The notes beneath the pieces are model-generated. The model saw only the letters and a list, made by a program, of their open reading frames with translations. It was not told where the DNA came from and did no database searches. Below are positions 9,779 through 20,286 of a stretch of 45,755 nucleotides of DNA, piece after piece. The stretch is from Gammaproteobacteria bacterium RIFCSPHIGHO2_12_FULL_37_14. GTDB lineage: Bacteria > Pseudomonadota > Gammaproteobacteria > DSM-16500. Where the stretch lies: contig MGXV01000060.1 in NCBI GenBank assembly GCA_001801485.1, positions 1 through 45,755 of the forward strand. Reading direction: 5' to 3'. The first letter of the stretch is position 1, and each line of letters opens with the position of its first letter. The position numbers were made by a program, and so were the translations under genes.

Positions 9779-10749
9779 ATGATGCACTCCATATTCCATT
9801 GTATCCAAATCGATTCGAGTGTTAATTGCTTATTTAAATTGATACCTTGGCTAATTTGTTTACGTAAACTCAGCAAATACACCATGAACTTAGAATTTTT
9901 ATCAATATTTGTTTTCATACTGAATTCAAGTAACTGCTTGGTGTAATCATGATTGACCATGTTATGCTTAGATGCACCTAGCTGCAAACGCAACAAATCT
10001 GTTATCCAACTTAAACTAAAATCTAAAATTCGTAAAATCGAATGATCTTGAATAGTCGTCGCAACATGCAAAGGATCTTGAGCTAACGAAAACGCATCAA
10101 AAATAGATTGGCGAAGCGATAACATATCTTTTTCAGCTAATCGCAATGCACATAATGGTGCGCCATTAGCAATGGTTAGCAATAACTCAGGCTGGAGATC
10201 ATTATTTTTTAATTGAGATCGTAACCAGGTTAAAGCAGGTTCTCGATCTGGACGTGGAAAAATAAGAAACTGGCATCTACTTCGAATAGTTGCAAGTAAG
10301 CGATCGCTTTGATCGCTTACCAGCATTAGCAACGAGCCTGGTGTTGGTTCTTCTAATGTTTTCAGCAAGGCGTTAGCGGCATACATATTCATTTGATCGG
10401 CAAAGCAAATGATAACAACCTTACCTCTGCCCTCTGATGAGGATTGATTGATAAAATGAGTCACCTCTCGAATTTGATCGATCGTTATCACACTGTTTTC
10501 TTCTTCTGGTTGAACCCACAATACATCTGGATGTACTTTTGTCATCACTAAACGACAGGCGTGACAAGTATCACAACTTTGCTGCAAATCACTTTTCTCA
10601 CATACCAATAAGCGCGCAAAAGCTTCAGCAAATTGTGCTTTGCCTATTCCTGCCATACCCGATAACAATAATGCATGTGGTAAACGCTTATCATCCTTCA
10701 TTCGTCCGAGTTGTTGCCATTGATTTTTATGCCAAGGAAAAATCATCAT
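9775..10749 (-). CDS. holB: DNA polymerase III subunit delta prime
   Basis: Clamp-loader subunit delta', 324 aa. It has LPHALLLSGMAGIGKAQFAE (modified Walker A), a Cys-rich zinc module (C..SC..C..C) at about residues 50-66 and the ANALLKTLEEP sensor-region motif of the delta'/gamma family. It works in the replisome, loading the beta clamp with gamma/tau and delta. It starts 6 bp after tmk and overlaps the next gene by 4 bp (ATGA). Either of two adjacent Met codons could be the start. Confidence 0.94.
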   Translation of the reverse strand: MMIFPWHKNQWQQLGRMKDDKRLPHALLLSGMAGIGKAQFAEAFARLLVCEKSDLQQSCDTCHACRLVMTKVHPDVLWVQPEEENSVITIDQIREVTHFINQSSSEGRGKVVIICFADQMNMYAANALLKTLEEPTPGSLLMLVSDQSDRLLATIRSRCQFLIFPRPDREPALTWLRSQLKNNDLQPELLLTIANGAPLCALRLAEKDMLSLRQSIFDAFSLAQDPLHVATTIQDHSILRILDFSLSWITDLLRLQLGASKHNMVNHDYTKQLLEFSMKTNIDKNSKFMVYLLSLRKQISQGINLNKQLTLESIWIQWNMECII

Positions 10750-10755
10750 GCTCTC

Positions 10756-11397
10756 TTACACAACATTCGCATTAATAAATTGATCCAGAATACTTCGAAT
10801 TTGATTTTCAACAATAAACAGTGGTTCGCTAGCATCAATCACTTTAATTCGCTCTGGATACTGTTTTGCTCGCGCTAAGTAAGTATCGCGAACTCGAATA
10901 AAAAATTCGATTTTTTCTTGCTCTATTCTATCTTTATCCGTACCACGTTTTTCAGCTCGTTTAAAACCTTCTGCAGGATCAATATCAAGTAATAAAGTAA
11001 GATGAGGATAAACATCCCCCACTATCCACTGATCAAGTGATGTAATAAAATGCATATCAATGTTTCTTCCTCCACCTTGATAAGCATAACTAGCATCAAT
11101 AAAGCGATCGGATGCTACCCATTTACCTGCTGTTAATGCTGGTAAAATGCATTTTTTTAAATGTTGTGCACGAGCTGCGAACATCATTAACAATTCTGTT
11201 TCTGCTTCCATCTCCTCAAAACTCATAGGATGAAGCAATAAATTACGTATTTGCTCAGCAAGATCCGTACCGCCTGGCTCGCGAGTCCAAATAACATCAA
11301 TTTTGAGTTGCAACAAATAATTTTTTATAAATTGTACTGCTGTACTTTTTCCTGCCCCCTCCGTACCTTCAATAGTAATAAATTTTCCTGTCAACAT
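10756..11397 (-). CDS. tmk: Thymidylate kinase
   Basis: Phosphorylates dTMP to dTDP for DNA synthesis. 213 aa, full length. Walker A is GTEGAGKST, followed by TREPGGT (substrate-binding) and the SDRFIDASYAYQGGGR stretch that carries the DR motif. Start ATG 11397 has an AGGAG site 9 nt upstream. The order mltG-tmk-holB matches other gammaproteobacteria. Confidence 0.96.
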   Translation of the reverse strand: MLTGKFITIEGTEGAGKSTAVQFIKNYLLQLKIDVIWTREPGGTDLAEQIRNLLLHPMSFEEMEAETELLMMFAARAQHLKKCILPALTAGKWVASDRFIDASYAYQGGGRNIDMHFITSLDQWIVGDVYPHLTLLLDIDPAEGFKRAEKRGTDKDRIEQEKIEFFIRVRDTYLARAKQYPERIKVIDASEPLFIVENQIRSILDQFINANVV

Positions 11398-11426
11398 GCT
11401 ACATGCTCCTGTTATCTTCTCTTCAT

Positions 11427-12494
11427 TTAATGCACTTTGGTCAGAGTAGTCATTTGAAAAAGACTGTATAAATAATTTTCAATCAATCGCTCATTAAAAT
11501 ATCCTGGTTGACGATTAGCAGCTGCCACTGCTGCTTGATGTGCAATTAATGTTTCCGAAAATTGATGCCCTTGTTTACCTAGCGCTACAAAATAATAATA
11601 TTGATGTTGGATTGGATGTAATGCAGCTTGGATGGAAGACATGCTGGGCATGGCGATAGGTGTAGGCGGCAATCCTTTATGAACATATGTATTATATGGT
11701 GTATCTTGTATTAAATCTTTTTTAGTTATTTTTCCTTGGTAATGCTCACCCATTCCATAAATGACTGTCGGATCAATTTGTAAAAGCATGTTTTTCTTAA
11801 GCCGATTGATAATCACACCCGCTATCATTGGTCGCTCTGCTTCTACATGAGTTTCTTTTTCAATTAAAGAAGCAACAATTAACATTTGATAGATATCTTG
11901 ATAAGGCAATCCAGAAGCTCGTTGTTTCCAAGCTTGATTAAGTTTTTTTTGCATGAGAACATTCGCACGTTTTAAAATAACAAAATCCGAGTAACCTCGC
12001 GTGTAGTAATAGGTTTCTGGATAAAATTCGCCTTCTGGATTGAGCTTAAGATAACCTAAACGGCGCATGATTTCTTTATTATCCATATTGATTAATTCAT
12101 GTTCCAATCCTTCCGCTTGTAATAGCGCCTGTTGCACCTGCTTAAAAGACCATCCGGGAATAATAGTAAATGCTCGTTGAAAAAAACCTCTACCCTGTGT
12201 CACCTGTCGCCAAATCGATACGGCCGACGAACCTTCAGGGAAATAATATTCACCGGTTTTTAAATAGGATGTTGGTTGTAAGCGAGTATATAGCGTAAAT
12301 AAAAATGGCGAACGAATCATACCAAGCTTTGATAAATCAGCAATCAAGGTGCTCTCAGACGTCCCTGGTTTGAGGTAAAAAATAATTCCATCCCGTTGAG
12401 AAACCACCGGAATGAGAAGCGTATATAACCACACACTTGCAAAAATGAAAAATAAACAAATAACAAAAATAACCGAAGGCTTTTTAACCATCAT
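11427..12494 (-). CDS. mltG: Endolytic murein transglycosylase MltG (YceG-like)
   Basis: Inner-membrane lytic transglycosylase that cuts nascent glycan strands and sets their length. 355 aa with one N-terminal membrane anchor (about residues 8-30), a LysM-like region and the YceG catalytic domain. The motif [20 protein letters not shown] contains the catalytic Glu (Glu212), and DPTVIYGMG and [15 protein letters not shown] are typical later blocks. The start overlaps the fabF stop as ATGA. In E. coli pabC lies between fabF and mltG; it is missing here. Confidence 0.95.
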   Translation of the reverse strand: MMVKKPSVIFVICLFFIFASVWLYTLLIPVVSQRDGIIFYLKPGTSESTLIADLSKLGMIRSPFLFTLYTRLQPTSYLKTGEYYFPEGSSAVSIWRQVTQGRGFFQRAFTIIPGWSFKQVQQALLQAEGLEHELINMDNKEIMRRLGYLKLNPEGEFYPETYYYTRGYSDFVILKRANVLMQKKLNQAWKQRASGLPYQDIYQMLIVASLIEKETHVEAERPMIAGVIINRLKKNMLLQIDPTVIYGMGEHYQGKITKKDLIQDTPYNTYVHKGLPPTPIAMPSMSSIQAALHPIQHQYYYFVALGKQGHQFSETLIAHQAAVAAANRQPGYFNERLIENYLYSLFQMTTLTKVH

Positions 12495-13729
12495 ACCTTT
12501 CGAAATATCAATGTCCCATTGGTACCACCAAATCCAAATGAATTTGATAGAGCAACTTTAATTGACATCGCCTGTGGTTGATGAGGCACAAAATTCAAAT
12601 CGCATCCTTCACTCGGGTGATCCAAATTAATCGTTGGTGGTGCTACTTGATCTCGTATTGCTAATAGACAAAAAATCGCTTCCACCGCACCCGCTGCTCC
12701 CAACAAATGTCCCGTCATTGACTTCGTTGAGCTCACTGCCAAGCGATAAGCATGATCACCAAAACTGCGTTTCACCCCCATCACCTCCAACTCATCGCCT
12801 GCAGGCGTGGATGTACCGTGCGCATTAATATAGTGAACAGCTTCAGGAGATATTTTTGCGTCTGCTAGTGCGGCATTCATCGCTGCTGCACCACCCCTTC
12901 CTTCTGGATCAGGGGATGTCATATGATAGGCATCTGCACTCATACCAAAACCAATCAATTCAGCATAAATTTTTGCACCACGCGCTCTTGCATGATCATA
13001 TTCTTCCAATACAATCATACCTGCACCATCACCTAGTACAAAACCATCGCGGTCTTTATCCCATGGTCGACTCGCTTTTTCAGGAGCATCATTACGAGTA
13101 GAAAGCGCTCGCATAGCAGCAAAACCAGCAATACCTAGCTTAGTTGTCGCCATTTCCGATGCACCAGCTACCATGACATCAGCATCGCCGTAGACAATTG
13201 ATCGAGCAGCAAGACCAATATTATGTGTTCCTGTCGTGCAAGCAGACACCAATGCAAGATTAGGACCTTTCATACCAAATTGAATAGAAACATTTCCTGC
13301 AATCATGTTAATTAAAGCACCTGGAATAAAAAAAGGCGAAATTCTTCGTGGACCAGATTCTAATAATGTAGCATGACATCTTTCAATCAGTGGTAATCCA
13401 CCAATTCCTGAGCCTATCGCCAAACCAACTCTATAAGCATTTGCTTCAGTGACTTGAATACCGGAATCTTGAATAGCTTGTATGGCTGCTGCCATACCAT
13501 ATTGAATAAAATAATCTCGTTTTCGAGCTTCTTTTTCAGACATATACAAGTTCGTGTCGAATTGTTTAACGCGACTACAAATTTGGCAACTCAAATCAGT
13601 GGCATCAAAATGATCAATTAAAGCAACGCCACTTTTGCCAGCAACAATAGATTGCCAAGTAGCTTCTACAGTATGTCCGAGGGAGGTCACCATACCCATC
13701 CCCGTTATGACTACACGACGTTTACTCAA
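12491..13729 (-). CDS. fabF: 3-oxoacyl-ACP synthase II (KAS II)
   Basis: Elongating beta-ketoacyl-ACP synthase of type II fatty acid synthesis, 412 aa. The catalytic Cys164 lies in [10 protein letters not shown]; the two His lie in [12 protein letters not shown] and [15 protein letters not shown]. The start is TTG at 13729 (then [11 protein letters not shown]), supported by a GAGGA ribosome site about 9 nt upstream; no family-like in-frame ATG lies earlier. It follows acpP after 164 bp in which I see no strong promoter or hairpin, and is translationally coupled to mltG. Confidence 0.95.
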   Translation of the reverse strand: MSKRRVVITGMGMVTSLGHTVEATWQSIVAGKSGVALIDHFDATDLSCQICSRVKQFDTNLYMSEKEARKRDYFIQYGMAAAIQAIQDSGIQVTEANAYRVGLAIGSGIGGLPLIERCHATLLESGPRRISPFFIPGALINMIAGNVSIQFGMKGPNLALVSACTTGTHNIGLAARSIVYGDADVMVAGASEMATTKLGIAGFAAMRALSTRNDAPEKASRPWDKDRDGFVLGDGAGMIVLEEYDHARARGAKIYAELIGFGMSADAYHMTSPDPEGRGGAAAMNAALADAKISPEAVHYINAHGTSTPAGDELEVMGVKRSFGDHAYRLAVSSTKSMTGHLLGAAGAVEAIFCLLAIRDQVAPPTINLDHPSEGCDLNFVPHQPQAMSIKVALSNSFGFGGTNGTLIFRKV

Positions 13730-13893
13730 AGCAAAATCCTCAACTGCAAACCGTTCCTTAACAATGACCCTGACAGCACAGTGAATACTGCTAGAAAGCT
13801 TATCTCTACTCGCTGCAAAACATGCATCTCATACACGCAACTTAATTCCGCACTCATCATCGCTTGCCCACGGTCTTAGGAAATTGTTATCCA

Positions 13894-14157
13894 TTACTCT
13901 TTCGTTTCTTTCTCCGTACGATTAACAACATAGCTGACAGCATCTTTGATGGTAATGATTTTTTCTGCATCTTCGTCTGGAATTTCAATTTCAAACTCTT
14001 CTTCAAGAGCCATCACTAATTCCACTGTATCCAGCGAGTCGGCACCTAAATCATCAACGAACGAAGCGTCTGTCGTGACTTCCTCCTCTTTTACACCTAA
14101 TTGTTCAACGACAATTTTCTTTACGCGAGCTTCAATTTCGTTTGTTTGTATATTCAT
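13894..14157 (-). CDS. acpP: Acyl carrier protein
   Basis: Small acidic carrier of acyl chains in fatty acid synthesis. The phosphopantetheine attachment motif is DSLDTVEL with Ser41. The start is taken as ATG 14157 ([14 protein letters not shown], 87 aa). A GTG two codons earlier (14163) is also possible because GAGG lies 5 nt before it. It has 194 bp of upstream space with a likely own promoter, as expected for a very highly expressed gene. Confidence 0.96.
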   Translation of the reverse strand: MNIQTNEIEARVKKIVVEQLGVKEEEVTTDASFVDDLGADSLDTVELVMALEEEFEIEIPDEDAEKIITIKDAVSYVVNRTEKETKE

Positions 14158-14294
14158 AATCACTCTATCCTCTTCTTAGTAAAAATTAAAAATTAATCTA
14201 GTGTATTCAAAAATCATTAACTTGCAACTATTTGTCAGTTCATTTTGATGCAAAAAAACGCAAACTTTATCTGATGATTGCTTGTTTTTGATCT

Positions 14295-14300
14295 ATTATA
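14295..14300 (-). promoter_or_regulatory. Putative -10 element for acpP
   Basis: A perfect TATAAT on the minus strand in the 194-bp fabG-acpP gap. No good -35 stands 17 bp before it (an AACTTT-like hexamer is the best). A start here would leave a 5' leader of about 130 nt. Confidence 0.35.
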
Positions 14301-14351
14301 GTTGAAAAGTATTAAAAAAGTTCTCGCAGCAAACTTAGGAGCGGGAACTGC

Positions 14352-15113
14352 TTAATTCATGTACATCCCACCATTCACATGTAATGTTTGGCCAGTAATG
14401 TATCCAGCAGCTTTAGAAGCTAAAAAGACCACAGCAGCAGCAACATCTTCCGTTGAACCAATACGCTGCATAGGGATGCGTTGGAAAATAGCTTCCCGCT
14501 GTTGCTCTGTTAGCGCATCTGTCATATCGGTAGTAATATAGCCCGGAGAAACCACATTAGCCGTAATGTCGCGTGAACCAACTTCAAGCGCAATTGACTT
14601 GGTAAAACCAATCATGCCGGCTTTTGCAGCAGCATAATTTGCTTGACCAGGATTCCCTGTCGAACCGACCACAGAACCAATATTGATAATTCTTCCCCAT
14701 TTGGCTTTTAACATATCTCTAATACACACTTTTGTAACTCGATAAATAGCGTGTAAATCAGTTTCTAGGACACTTAGCCATTCTTCCTCTTTCATCCGTA
14801 AAAAAAGATTGTCTTGGGTGATCGCAGCATTATTAACTAATACAGTTACGACTCCAAAACGTTCCTTTATCGCAAGCAGTGTCTCATCAATGGATGTTGG
14901 CGAAGTAACATTTAATAACATGCCACCTCCCTCCATCCCTGCTTCGTGCAATACGCGAGAAATTTGTTCTGCCCCTTCTTGCGTCGTTGCGGTTCCAATA
15001 ACAGTAGCATTTTCTCTTCCTAATGCTAAAGCAATGCTACGTCCGATTCCACGACTAGCGCCAGTCACCAAAGCAATTTTGCTTTTGAGCAAACCTTCTC
15101 GCTGCATGTTCAT
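14352..15113 (-). CDS. fabG: 3-oxoacyl-ACP reductase
   Basis: NADPH-dependent short-chain dehydrogenase reducing beta-ketoacyl-ACP. 253 aa. It has the cofactor motif TGASRGIGRSIA, NNAAITQD, a catalytic Ser in INIGSVVG and the YAAAK Tyr/Lys pair, and ends in GQTLHVNGGMYM as FabG does. The start at 15113 abuts the fabD stop; the ATG at 15107 has better spacing (9 nt) from the GGGG ribosome site and may be the real one. Confidence 0.96.
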   Translation of the reverse strand: MNMQREGLLKSKIALVTGASRGIGRSIALALGRENATVIGTATTQEGAEQISRVLHEAGMEGGGMLLNVTSPTSIDETLLAIKERFGVVTVLVNNAAITQDNLFLRMKEEEWLSVLETDLHAIYRVTKVCIRDMLKAKWGRIINIGSVVGSTGNPGQANYAAAKAGMIGFTKSIALEVGSRDITANVVSPGYITTDMTDALTEQQREAIFQRIPMQRIGSTEDVAAAVVFLASKAAGYITGQTLHVNGGMYMN

Positions 15114-16094
15114 TTACCCCTTCATACCTGTAACAGGTTTGCTAACCTTACTAACCATACTCAATACCATTTGTAAATTGGCTAAATCAACTGTAGACAA
15201 ACATTGCAAATTTTGATCAATACGTTTATTCAACCCAGTTAAAATCTTTCCAGCTCCACACTCAATAACAGTAGTGACACCTTGTTGAATAAAAAGTTGG
15301 ATCGTTTCCACCCAACGAACAGGCATAAATAGTTGTCTTGCTAATCCATCTCGAATGGATTCGCCATGACTATAATACTTCACATCAACATTGCTAAGCA
15401 CCGGAATACTGGGCTGGTTTAATTTCACATTCATTAATAATTTCCGCAAACGATCGCTCGCAGGCTTCATTAATTCGCAATGTGAAGGCACACTGACTGG
15501 AATTAACTTTGCAATTTTAGCACCTTGCTCTTTAGAAATCACCAGTGCTCGTAGCACCGCTGATCGATGTCCAGCAATCACAATCTGGCCAACACTATTA
15601 TAATTTGCTGGAGAAAGCACTTCGTCAGGTTGATTAATTGCCTGACGACAAATTTGAGCGACAACCTGATCTTCCAAACCTATAATTGCTGCCATTGCTC
15701 CTGTATCAGGTGTCATGGCTTCTTGCATATATTGTCCACGTGCTGCTACCAATTGAATCGCATCGGAAAAATCCAGCGCATTTGCACAAACTAGTGCTGA
15801 ATATTCACCCAGGCTATGCCCAGCCAAAAAATGGGGGCATAGAGAATATTTATTTTGAATCACCCGCCAAAGCGCATAGGAAGCAGCGAGTAATGCAGGT
15901 TGCGTATGAATAGTTTTATCTAATTCATCAGCAGGGCCTTCTTGGATTAAACGCCACAAATCGTAATGCAATACATCTGCAGCAATATCAAATGTTTCCT
16001 TTATTTCTTTAAAATCACCCGCCATATCAGCCAACATGCCTACGGTTTGTGATCCTTGACCTGGAAAAACAACTGCTATCCTATGCTCGTTCAT
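15114..16094 (-). CDS. fabD: Malonyl-CoA:ACP transacylase
   Basis: Loads malonyl groups onto ACP. 326 aa from ATG 16094 (MNEHRIAVVFPGQGSQ), which has a GAGAG ribosome site. The frame extends to 16157, but the extra residues are not family-like. The catalytic Ser94 lies in GHSLGEYSAL, the partner His in PSHCELM. It normally follows fabH directly; here the 401-aa membrane protein gene lies between. Confidence 0.95.
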   Translation of the reverse strand: MNEHRIAVVFPGQGSQTVGMLADMAGDFKEIKETFDIAADVLHYDLWRLIQEGPADELDKTIHTQPALLAASYALWRVIQNKYSLCPHFLAGHSLGEYSALVCANALDFSDAIQLVAARGQYMQEAMTPDTGAMAAIIGLEDQVVAQICRQAINQPDEVLSPANYNSVGQIVIAGHRSAVLRALVISKEQGAKIAKLIPVSVPSHCELMKPASDRLRKLLMNVKLNQPSIPVLSNVDVKYYSHGESIRDGLARQLFMPVRWVETIQLFIQQGVTTVIECGAGKILTGLNKRIDQNLQCLSTVDLANLQMVLSMVSKVSKPVTGMKG

Positions 16095-16167
16095 CAGTAC
16101 TCTCGAATAAATGCTCTGGCGTGTTAATATTTCTACTTCGCTGCAAGCCATTGTCAAAATAAAGAGT

Positions 16168-17373
16168 TTAAAAGACTTTGGCTATCACGGGAATGTCACC
16201 TAATGTTTGATCAAACATATTTTTAATGGGACGACAAAAAAAACCGATTTTTTTTGCTGATTTAATAATATCTAAGTCAACCGTTGGCGACCACTCTAAC
16301 GTTTCAACTATATTTTTCTCTTGTCTACTCATTCTTTTTTGCCATTCCAGTTTACGTAGTGCTTCACATTCCACTTGCGCCTCAACTAATGATTTTTTTT
16401 GCTGATTAATTTCCTCTTTCAATACTTCACGTCGAAGATTTTTGCTTCTATTAAAGTACATGCCTATCCCAAAGGTAATACCTAATCCTACACAAGCTAG
16501 CGCCATTAGCCCCCATCCCATACCAGGAATAATCACCAATCCAAAACTAGCAATTAAAGTGGCTACAGACCAAGTCGCGCCAAACGTTACACCAGTAAAA
16601 CCAAATCCTTGTAAAATTCCAAAAACAATGGCTCGATTTCGTGGAATAGCAAGTTTTTGATGATTGTTAAAACATTGATTAAGTTCAGCGATGAAATGTT
16701 GATTCCGTTGCTTGAAGTGGGCGCACACAGCCGCTTGCTTAAATGTTAATTGTTGCTGATCAAAAACCTCTAGCATATTGTCGGAAGAACTCCCTCTATT
16801 CAATGATGGATAACCAACATAACCATCAGAAGCATGAAAAGAAAAATTCTTGATAGCCTGAGCAAACTCTTGGATCACCAATCGATACAAGCTATTTTTT
16901 TCATCGTCCGCACATTGCTTCAGTTGATTAGCAAGCATGATTTCTAATTCCGTATCCGATTGGCATAAACAGCGTAACACTAATAATTCGTAAAATAATG
17001 CCTCGCGCACTTGATTGCGCTTCCATTCATGATTTTTAATTTTCTCTGCGTACAGATAACCATCTTGCATATCTTTATAAGTGAAATAAGCAATCGGTAT
17101 ACCTAGCAATACCACTAAAATACTCGCACCGGCTGTTACAAACACTGCGCTCATCAAAGCAGTCAAACCTAACCCGACATCTAACATGCCAAATTGAGAA
17201 ATTAAAAATCCAATAATATCTGTCACAATAATGGAGCTACCTAATCCACCACCGATATAAGCATTGGCAGCAATAAAAAGTTTTTCATTAGAAGTAATTT
17301 CGAGATGATGATGTTTCAGTTCCATTGAAATAAATTCACCACTATTTTTTACATCTTGGCACTGAACAGGCAT
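16168..17373 (-). CDS. Membrane protein of unknown function inserted in the fab operon (401 aa)
   Basis: Not recognised as a named family. Two hydrophobic hairpins are visible: about residues 42-98 (GGLGSSIIV..., then the SILVVLLGIPIAYF end) and about 247-307 (glycine-rich, IASFGLVIIPGMGWGLMALA). Between them is a soluble, mostly helical region; after them is a charged coiled coil (about 310-345). Start ATG 17373 has an AGGA site 8 nt upstream. It lies 52 bp after fabH and 73 bp before fabD on the same strand, so it is probably co-transcribed. The plan of glycine-rich hairpins followed by a charged coiled coil is shared with the proteins at 20504 and 23146. It may be a secreted effector or an envelope protein; no enzymatic motif is seen. 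Confidence 0.75.
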   Translation of the reverse strand: MPVQCQDVKNSGEFISMELKHHHLEITSNEKLFIAANAYIGGGLGSSIIVTDIIGFLISQFGMLDVGLGLTALMSAVFVTAGASILVVLLGIPIAYFTYKDMQDGYLYAEKIKNHEWKRNQVREALFYELLVLRCLCQSDTELEIMLANQLKQCADDEKNSLYRLVIQEFAQAIKNFSFHASDGYVGYPSLNRGSSSDNMLEVFDQQQLTFKQAAVCAHFKQRNQHFIAELNQCFNNHQKLAIPRNRAIVFGILQGFGFTGVTFGATWSVATLIASFGLVIIPGMGWGLMALACVGLGITFGIGMYFNRSKNLRREVLKEEINQQKKSLVEAQVECEALRKLEWQKRMSRQEKNIVETLEWSPTVDLDIIKSAKKIGFFCRPIKNMFDQTLGDIPVIAKVF

Positions 17374-17425
17374 GTTTATTTCCTACTACACGTAGAATGA
17401 TGGTATGTGAATGACTAATCAAAAA

Positions 17426-18382
17426 TTAATATCGTACTAATGCTGATCCCCAAGCCAAGCCGCCACCAAAGCCTTCCATCATTAAGAGATGGCCAGGCTT
17501 GATTCGGCCATCGCGAATAGCTTGATCTAATGCGAGTGGAATAGAAGCACTTGAGGTATTACCTTGTGTATCGAGTGTGATAGCCACATGATCCAACGAT
17601 AGATTTAATTTTTTCGCCATTGCTTGAATAATGCGAATATTCGCTTGATGCGGAACCAACCAATCAATATCAGCTTTCTGTAAATGATTTGCCGCTAGCG
17701 TTTCGTCAAATAGATCCCCTAATATATTCACTGCTAATTTGAATAATTGGTTACCCATCATTTTGATAGATTCAAGATTTGGCGCATGACTCGTACCCAA
17801 TGGAAGATAGAGAACATCTTTATGCATACCATCTGCATGTAAATGCGTCGATAAAATCCCTGGTTCGTTGCTGGCACCCAACACGACTGCTCCAGCACCA
17901 TCACCGAATAATACGCAAGTACTGCGATCATTCCAATTGACCACACGCGACATGATTTCACTGCCAATCACCAATGCATTCTTAATCGACCCCGTACGAA
18001 TATATTGATCAGCAATACTAAATCCATAAATAAAACCAGCACACGCTGTTGCATTGAGATCAAAAGCAGGACAACCCGAAATTCCAAAGCGTTCTTGCAA
18101 TAAACATGCCGTGCTCGGAAATACCATATGTGGTGTAGTAGAGGCAACAATGATCATATCAATATCAGTTGGTTTAAGTCCTGCTGCAGATATAGCTGTA
18201 CGCGCTGCTTGCTCTGCCATCGTAATGACATTTTCATTTTCAGCAGCCATATGACGTTGGCGTATTCCAGTTCGCTCTACAATCCAGTCATTGGTTGTAT
18301 CAACGAATTTCTCCATCTCAGCATTAGTAAGAATTTTTTCAGGAAGATAGCTGCCCGTACCAATAATTTTTGCGTATTGCAT
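17426..18382 (-). CDS. fabH: 3-oxoacyl-ACP synthase III (KAS III)
   Basis: Condenses acetyl-CoA with malonyl-ACP to start fatty acid synthesis. 318 aa. The catalytic Cys114 lies in NATACAGFIYG, the His in VPHQANIRI and the Asn in GNTSSASIPLAL. It ends GGGLAWGSALVRY as usual. It starts 5 bp after plsX. Confidence 0.96.
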   Translation of the reverse strand: MQYAKIIGTGSYLPEKILTNAEMEKFVDTTNDWIVERTGIRQRHMAAENENVITMAEQAARTAISAAGLKPTDIDMIIVASTTPHMVFPSTACLLQERFGISGCPAFDLNATACAGFIYGFSIADQYIRTGSIKNALVIGSEIMSRVVNWNDRSTCVLFGDGAGAVVLGASNEPGILSTHLHADGMHKDVLYLPLGTSHAPNLESIKMMGNQLFKLAVNILGDLFDETLAANHLQKADIDWLVPHQANIRIIQAMAKKLNLSLDHVAITLDTQGNTSSASIPLALDQAIRDGRIKPGHLLMMEGFGGGLAWGSALVRY

Positions 18383-18387
18383 GTGAA

Positions 18388-19422
18388 TTACTCGCTTATG
18401 GGAGGTAAGGTTAATTTTAATAATTGCTCAACTTCATATCGAATACGTTCAGGAATATTTTTTTCTACTTCAATCATTGCTTCTTCAATTGCATGGGCAA
18501 AACCTTGAATAGTGGCACCCCCGTGGCTTTTAATCACAATCCCTTGCAGGCCAATGAAGCTGGCACCATTATATCGAGCCGGATCAATCCGTTGAATAAA
18601 TGATTTGAGTATTGGCTTACTCATCATACCTATCAGTTGAGTGAACCAATTTCGCATAAATGCTTCTTTCATTAATTTCCTAATGAAAATCGCGACTCCT
18701 TCACTAGTTTTCAGCGCCACGTTGCCGACAAATCCATCGCACACCACCACATCCGCATCGCCTTGATAAATGGCATCTCCCTCAATGTAACCTGCATAAT
18801 TTATCCATTTCGAATTTTCAAGAAGTTGCGCGGTACGTTTGACTTGTTCATTTCCTTTTATTTCTTCTTCACCAATATTTAACAAATAAACTTTGGGAGC
18901 TGGAATATTATCAACCGCTGAAGTGAGTACTGATCCCATCACCGCAAATTGCATAAGATTTTCAGCACTCGAATCAACATTCGCGCCTAAATCCAGCATA
19001 CGCATATTTTTATTTGGCTGTTCCGTCGGAAAAGTGGAAATAATACCTGGTCGGTCGATACCGGGTAGCATCTTCAAAACAAAGCGTGCGGTTGCCATTA
19101 ATGCGCCGGTATTACCTGCACTGACGCAGGCTTGTGCTTTACCCTCTTTGACTAAATTAATCGCAACTCGCATAGAAGAATCTTTCTTATTACGCAATGC
19201 TTGTGATGGCGACTCACCCATTTCAACACACTGCGAAGCATGTTGTATAACAAGCCTATTGGCATCGTACGAATGCGCATTTAACCAAGACTGAAGCTGG
19301 GCTGAATCACCCACTAAAATAAGATTTAATTGAGGATAAGTAGCTAAAATTTTTAATGAAGCAGGCACCGTAACAGAAGGGCCGTAATCACCTCCCATTA
19401 CATCAATTGATATGGTTATCAT
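18388..19422 (-). CDS. plsX: Phosphate acyltransferase PlsX
   Basis: Makes acyl-phosphate from acyl-ACP for phospholipid synthesis, peripheral to the inner membrane. 344 aa. The N-terminal [12 protein letters not shown] and later [18 protein letters not shown] and [15 protein letters not shown] are PlsX signatures. It follows rpmF after 120 bp, in the conserved order rpmF-plsX-fabH. Confidence 0.96.
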   Translation of the reverse strand: MITISIDVMGGDYGPSVTVPASLKILATYPQLNLILVGDSAQLQSWLNAHSYDANRLVIQHASQCVEMGESPSQALRNKKDSSMRVAINLVKEGKAQACVSAGNTGALMATARFVLKMLPGIDRPGIISTFPTEQPNKNMRMLDLGANVDSSAENLMQFAVMGSVLTSAVDNIPAPKVYLLNIGEEEIKGNEQVKRTAQLLENSKWINYAGYIEGDAIYQGDADVVVCDGFVGNVALKTSEGVAIFIRKLMKEAFMRNWFTQLIGMMSKPILKSFIQRIDPARYNGASFIGLQGIVIKSHGGATIQGFAHAIEEAMIEVEKNIPERIRYEVEQLLKLTLPPISE

Positions 19423-19542
19423 GAGACGTCATTCCTAACCATCATCGTTTGTCCCTTTGCTATGTCACATGCGCCGGTAATCATTTCATCAATGTTACGC
19501 TCTAACAACGAGGCCCATCTGTCGGCAAGCTTCAACGAAAAA

Positions 19543-19746
19543 TTATTCTTCGTCACTACTTTCTTCTGTTGCAGCAGAAGTATCAATGACTTGACGTCCT
19601 TTATAATAACCATCTGGACTAACATGATGACGACGATGTGTTTCACCCGTCCCGACATCCACTGATAACGTAGCTTTTTTTAAACCATCATGGGAACGAC
19701 GCATGCCGCGTCTTGAACGTGTCACTCGACTTTTATGAACAGCCAT
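19543..19746 (-). CDS. rpmF: 50S ribosomal protein L32
   Basis: 67-aa basic ribosomal protein: [20 protein letters not shown] is the bacterial L32 start, and [15 protein letters not shown] the family end. The zinc cysteines of some L32 forms are absent, as in enterobacterial L32. An acidic, Ser/Thr-rich tail follows. A GAGGAG ribosome site precedes the ATG; yceD ends 12 bp upstream. Confidence 0.96.
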   Translation of the reverse strand: MAVHKSRVTRSRRGMRRSHDGLKKATLSVDVGTGETHRRHHVSPDGYYKGRQVIDTSAATEESSDEE

Positions 19747-19758
19747 CTTTAAAACTCC

Positions 19759-20280
19759 TCACTTATCTTGCTTATGTTTCAATAATTCCAATACTTGAAA
19801 GGGACTTTTAACCTTCCCTTCTTCCACTTCAGAATCTGTTACTGGTAAAGCTATCTTACAATTCTGTCTTTCATGTTTAGGAATGAGTGGTAAATTTAAA
19901 ATTATCTCATCTTCTACTAGTTCTCTTAATGCCAAATGACCTTCTTTTGTCAGTACAGGCTCATAGCATTCTGGTAGTCCTTTCGCTTCATCATAGGTAC
20001 TCGCCACCCCTAAAACGAAGTCCACTATTATTTCATAATTATAGGGCTCTAGACAACGTTGGCATTGTAGCAGCAATTCAGTTTGCAAATGTCCTTTTAG
20101 AAGAGTAATGCCTTGTTCATCTATGCCAAAGTGAAAATCAACCACTACTTGCCCACTATTCGCGCTAATCATAGAAGATAAACGACTCATAGTCGCTATA
20201 TTCACTACGCCGCTTAGCCGCAATGCTTGTTCGGCATAACGAAAAGGGTCGACATGTTCCGGAATTAATTTTTCTGGCAT
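19759..20280 (-). CDS. yceD: YceD family protein (DUF177), 23S rRNA accumulation protein
   Basis: 173 aa. It has the C.RC motif (LQCQRCLEPY), the VEDEIILNLPLIPKH block and the usual position just before rpmF. E. coli YceD is linked to 23S rRNA accumulation. Start MPEKLIPEHVDPFRYAEQ matches the family N-terminus. The -10 element ends 6 nt before this ATG, so the mRNA may be leaderless. Confidence 0.92.
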   Translation of the reverse strand: MPEKLIPEHVDPFRYAEQALRLSGVVNIATMSRLSSMISANSGQVVVDFHFGIDEQGITLLKGHLQTELLLQCQRCLEPYNYEIIVDFVLGVASTYDEAKGLPECYEPVLTKEGHLALRELVEDEIILNLPLIPKHERQNCKIALPVTDSEVEEGKVKSPFQVLELLKHKQDK

Positions 20281-20286
20281 GTGCGC

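Noticed and set aside
19419..19658. 79-codon minus-strand frame overlapping rpmF
   Set aside because: It overlaps rpmF in another frame, is not protein-like and has no convincing start; treated as a chance frame.
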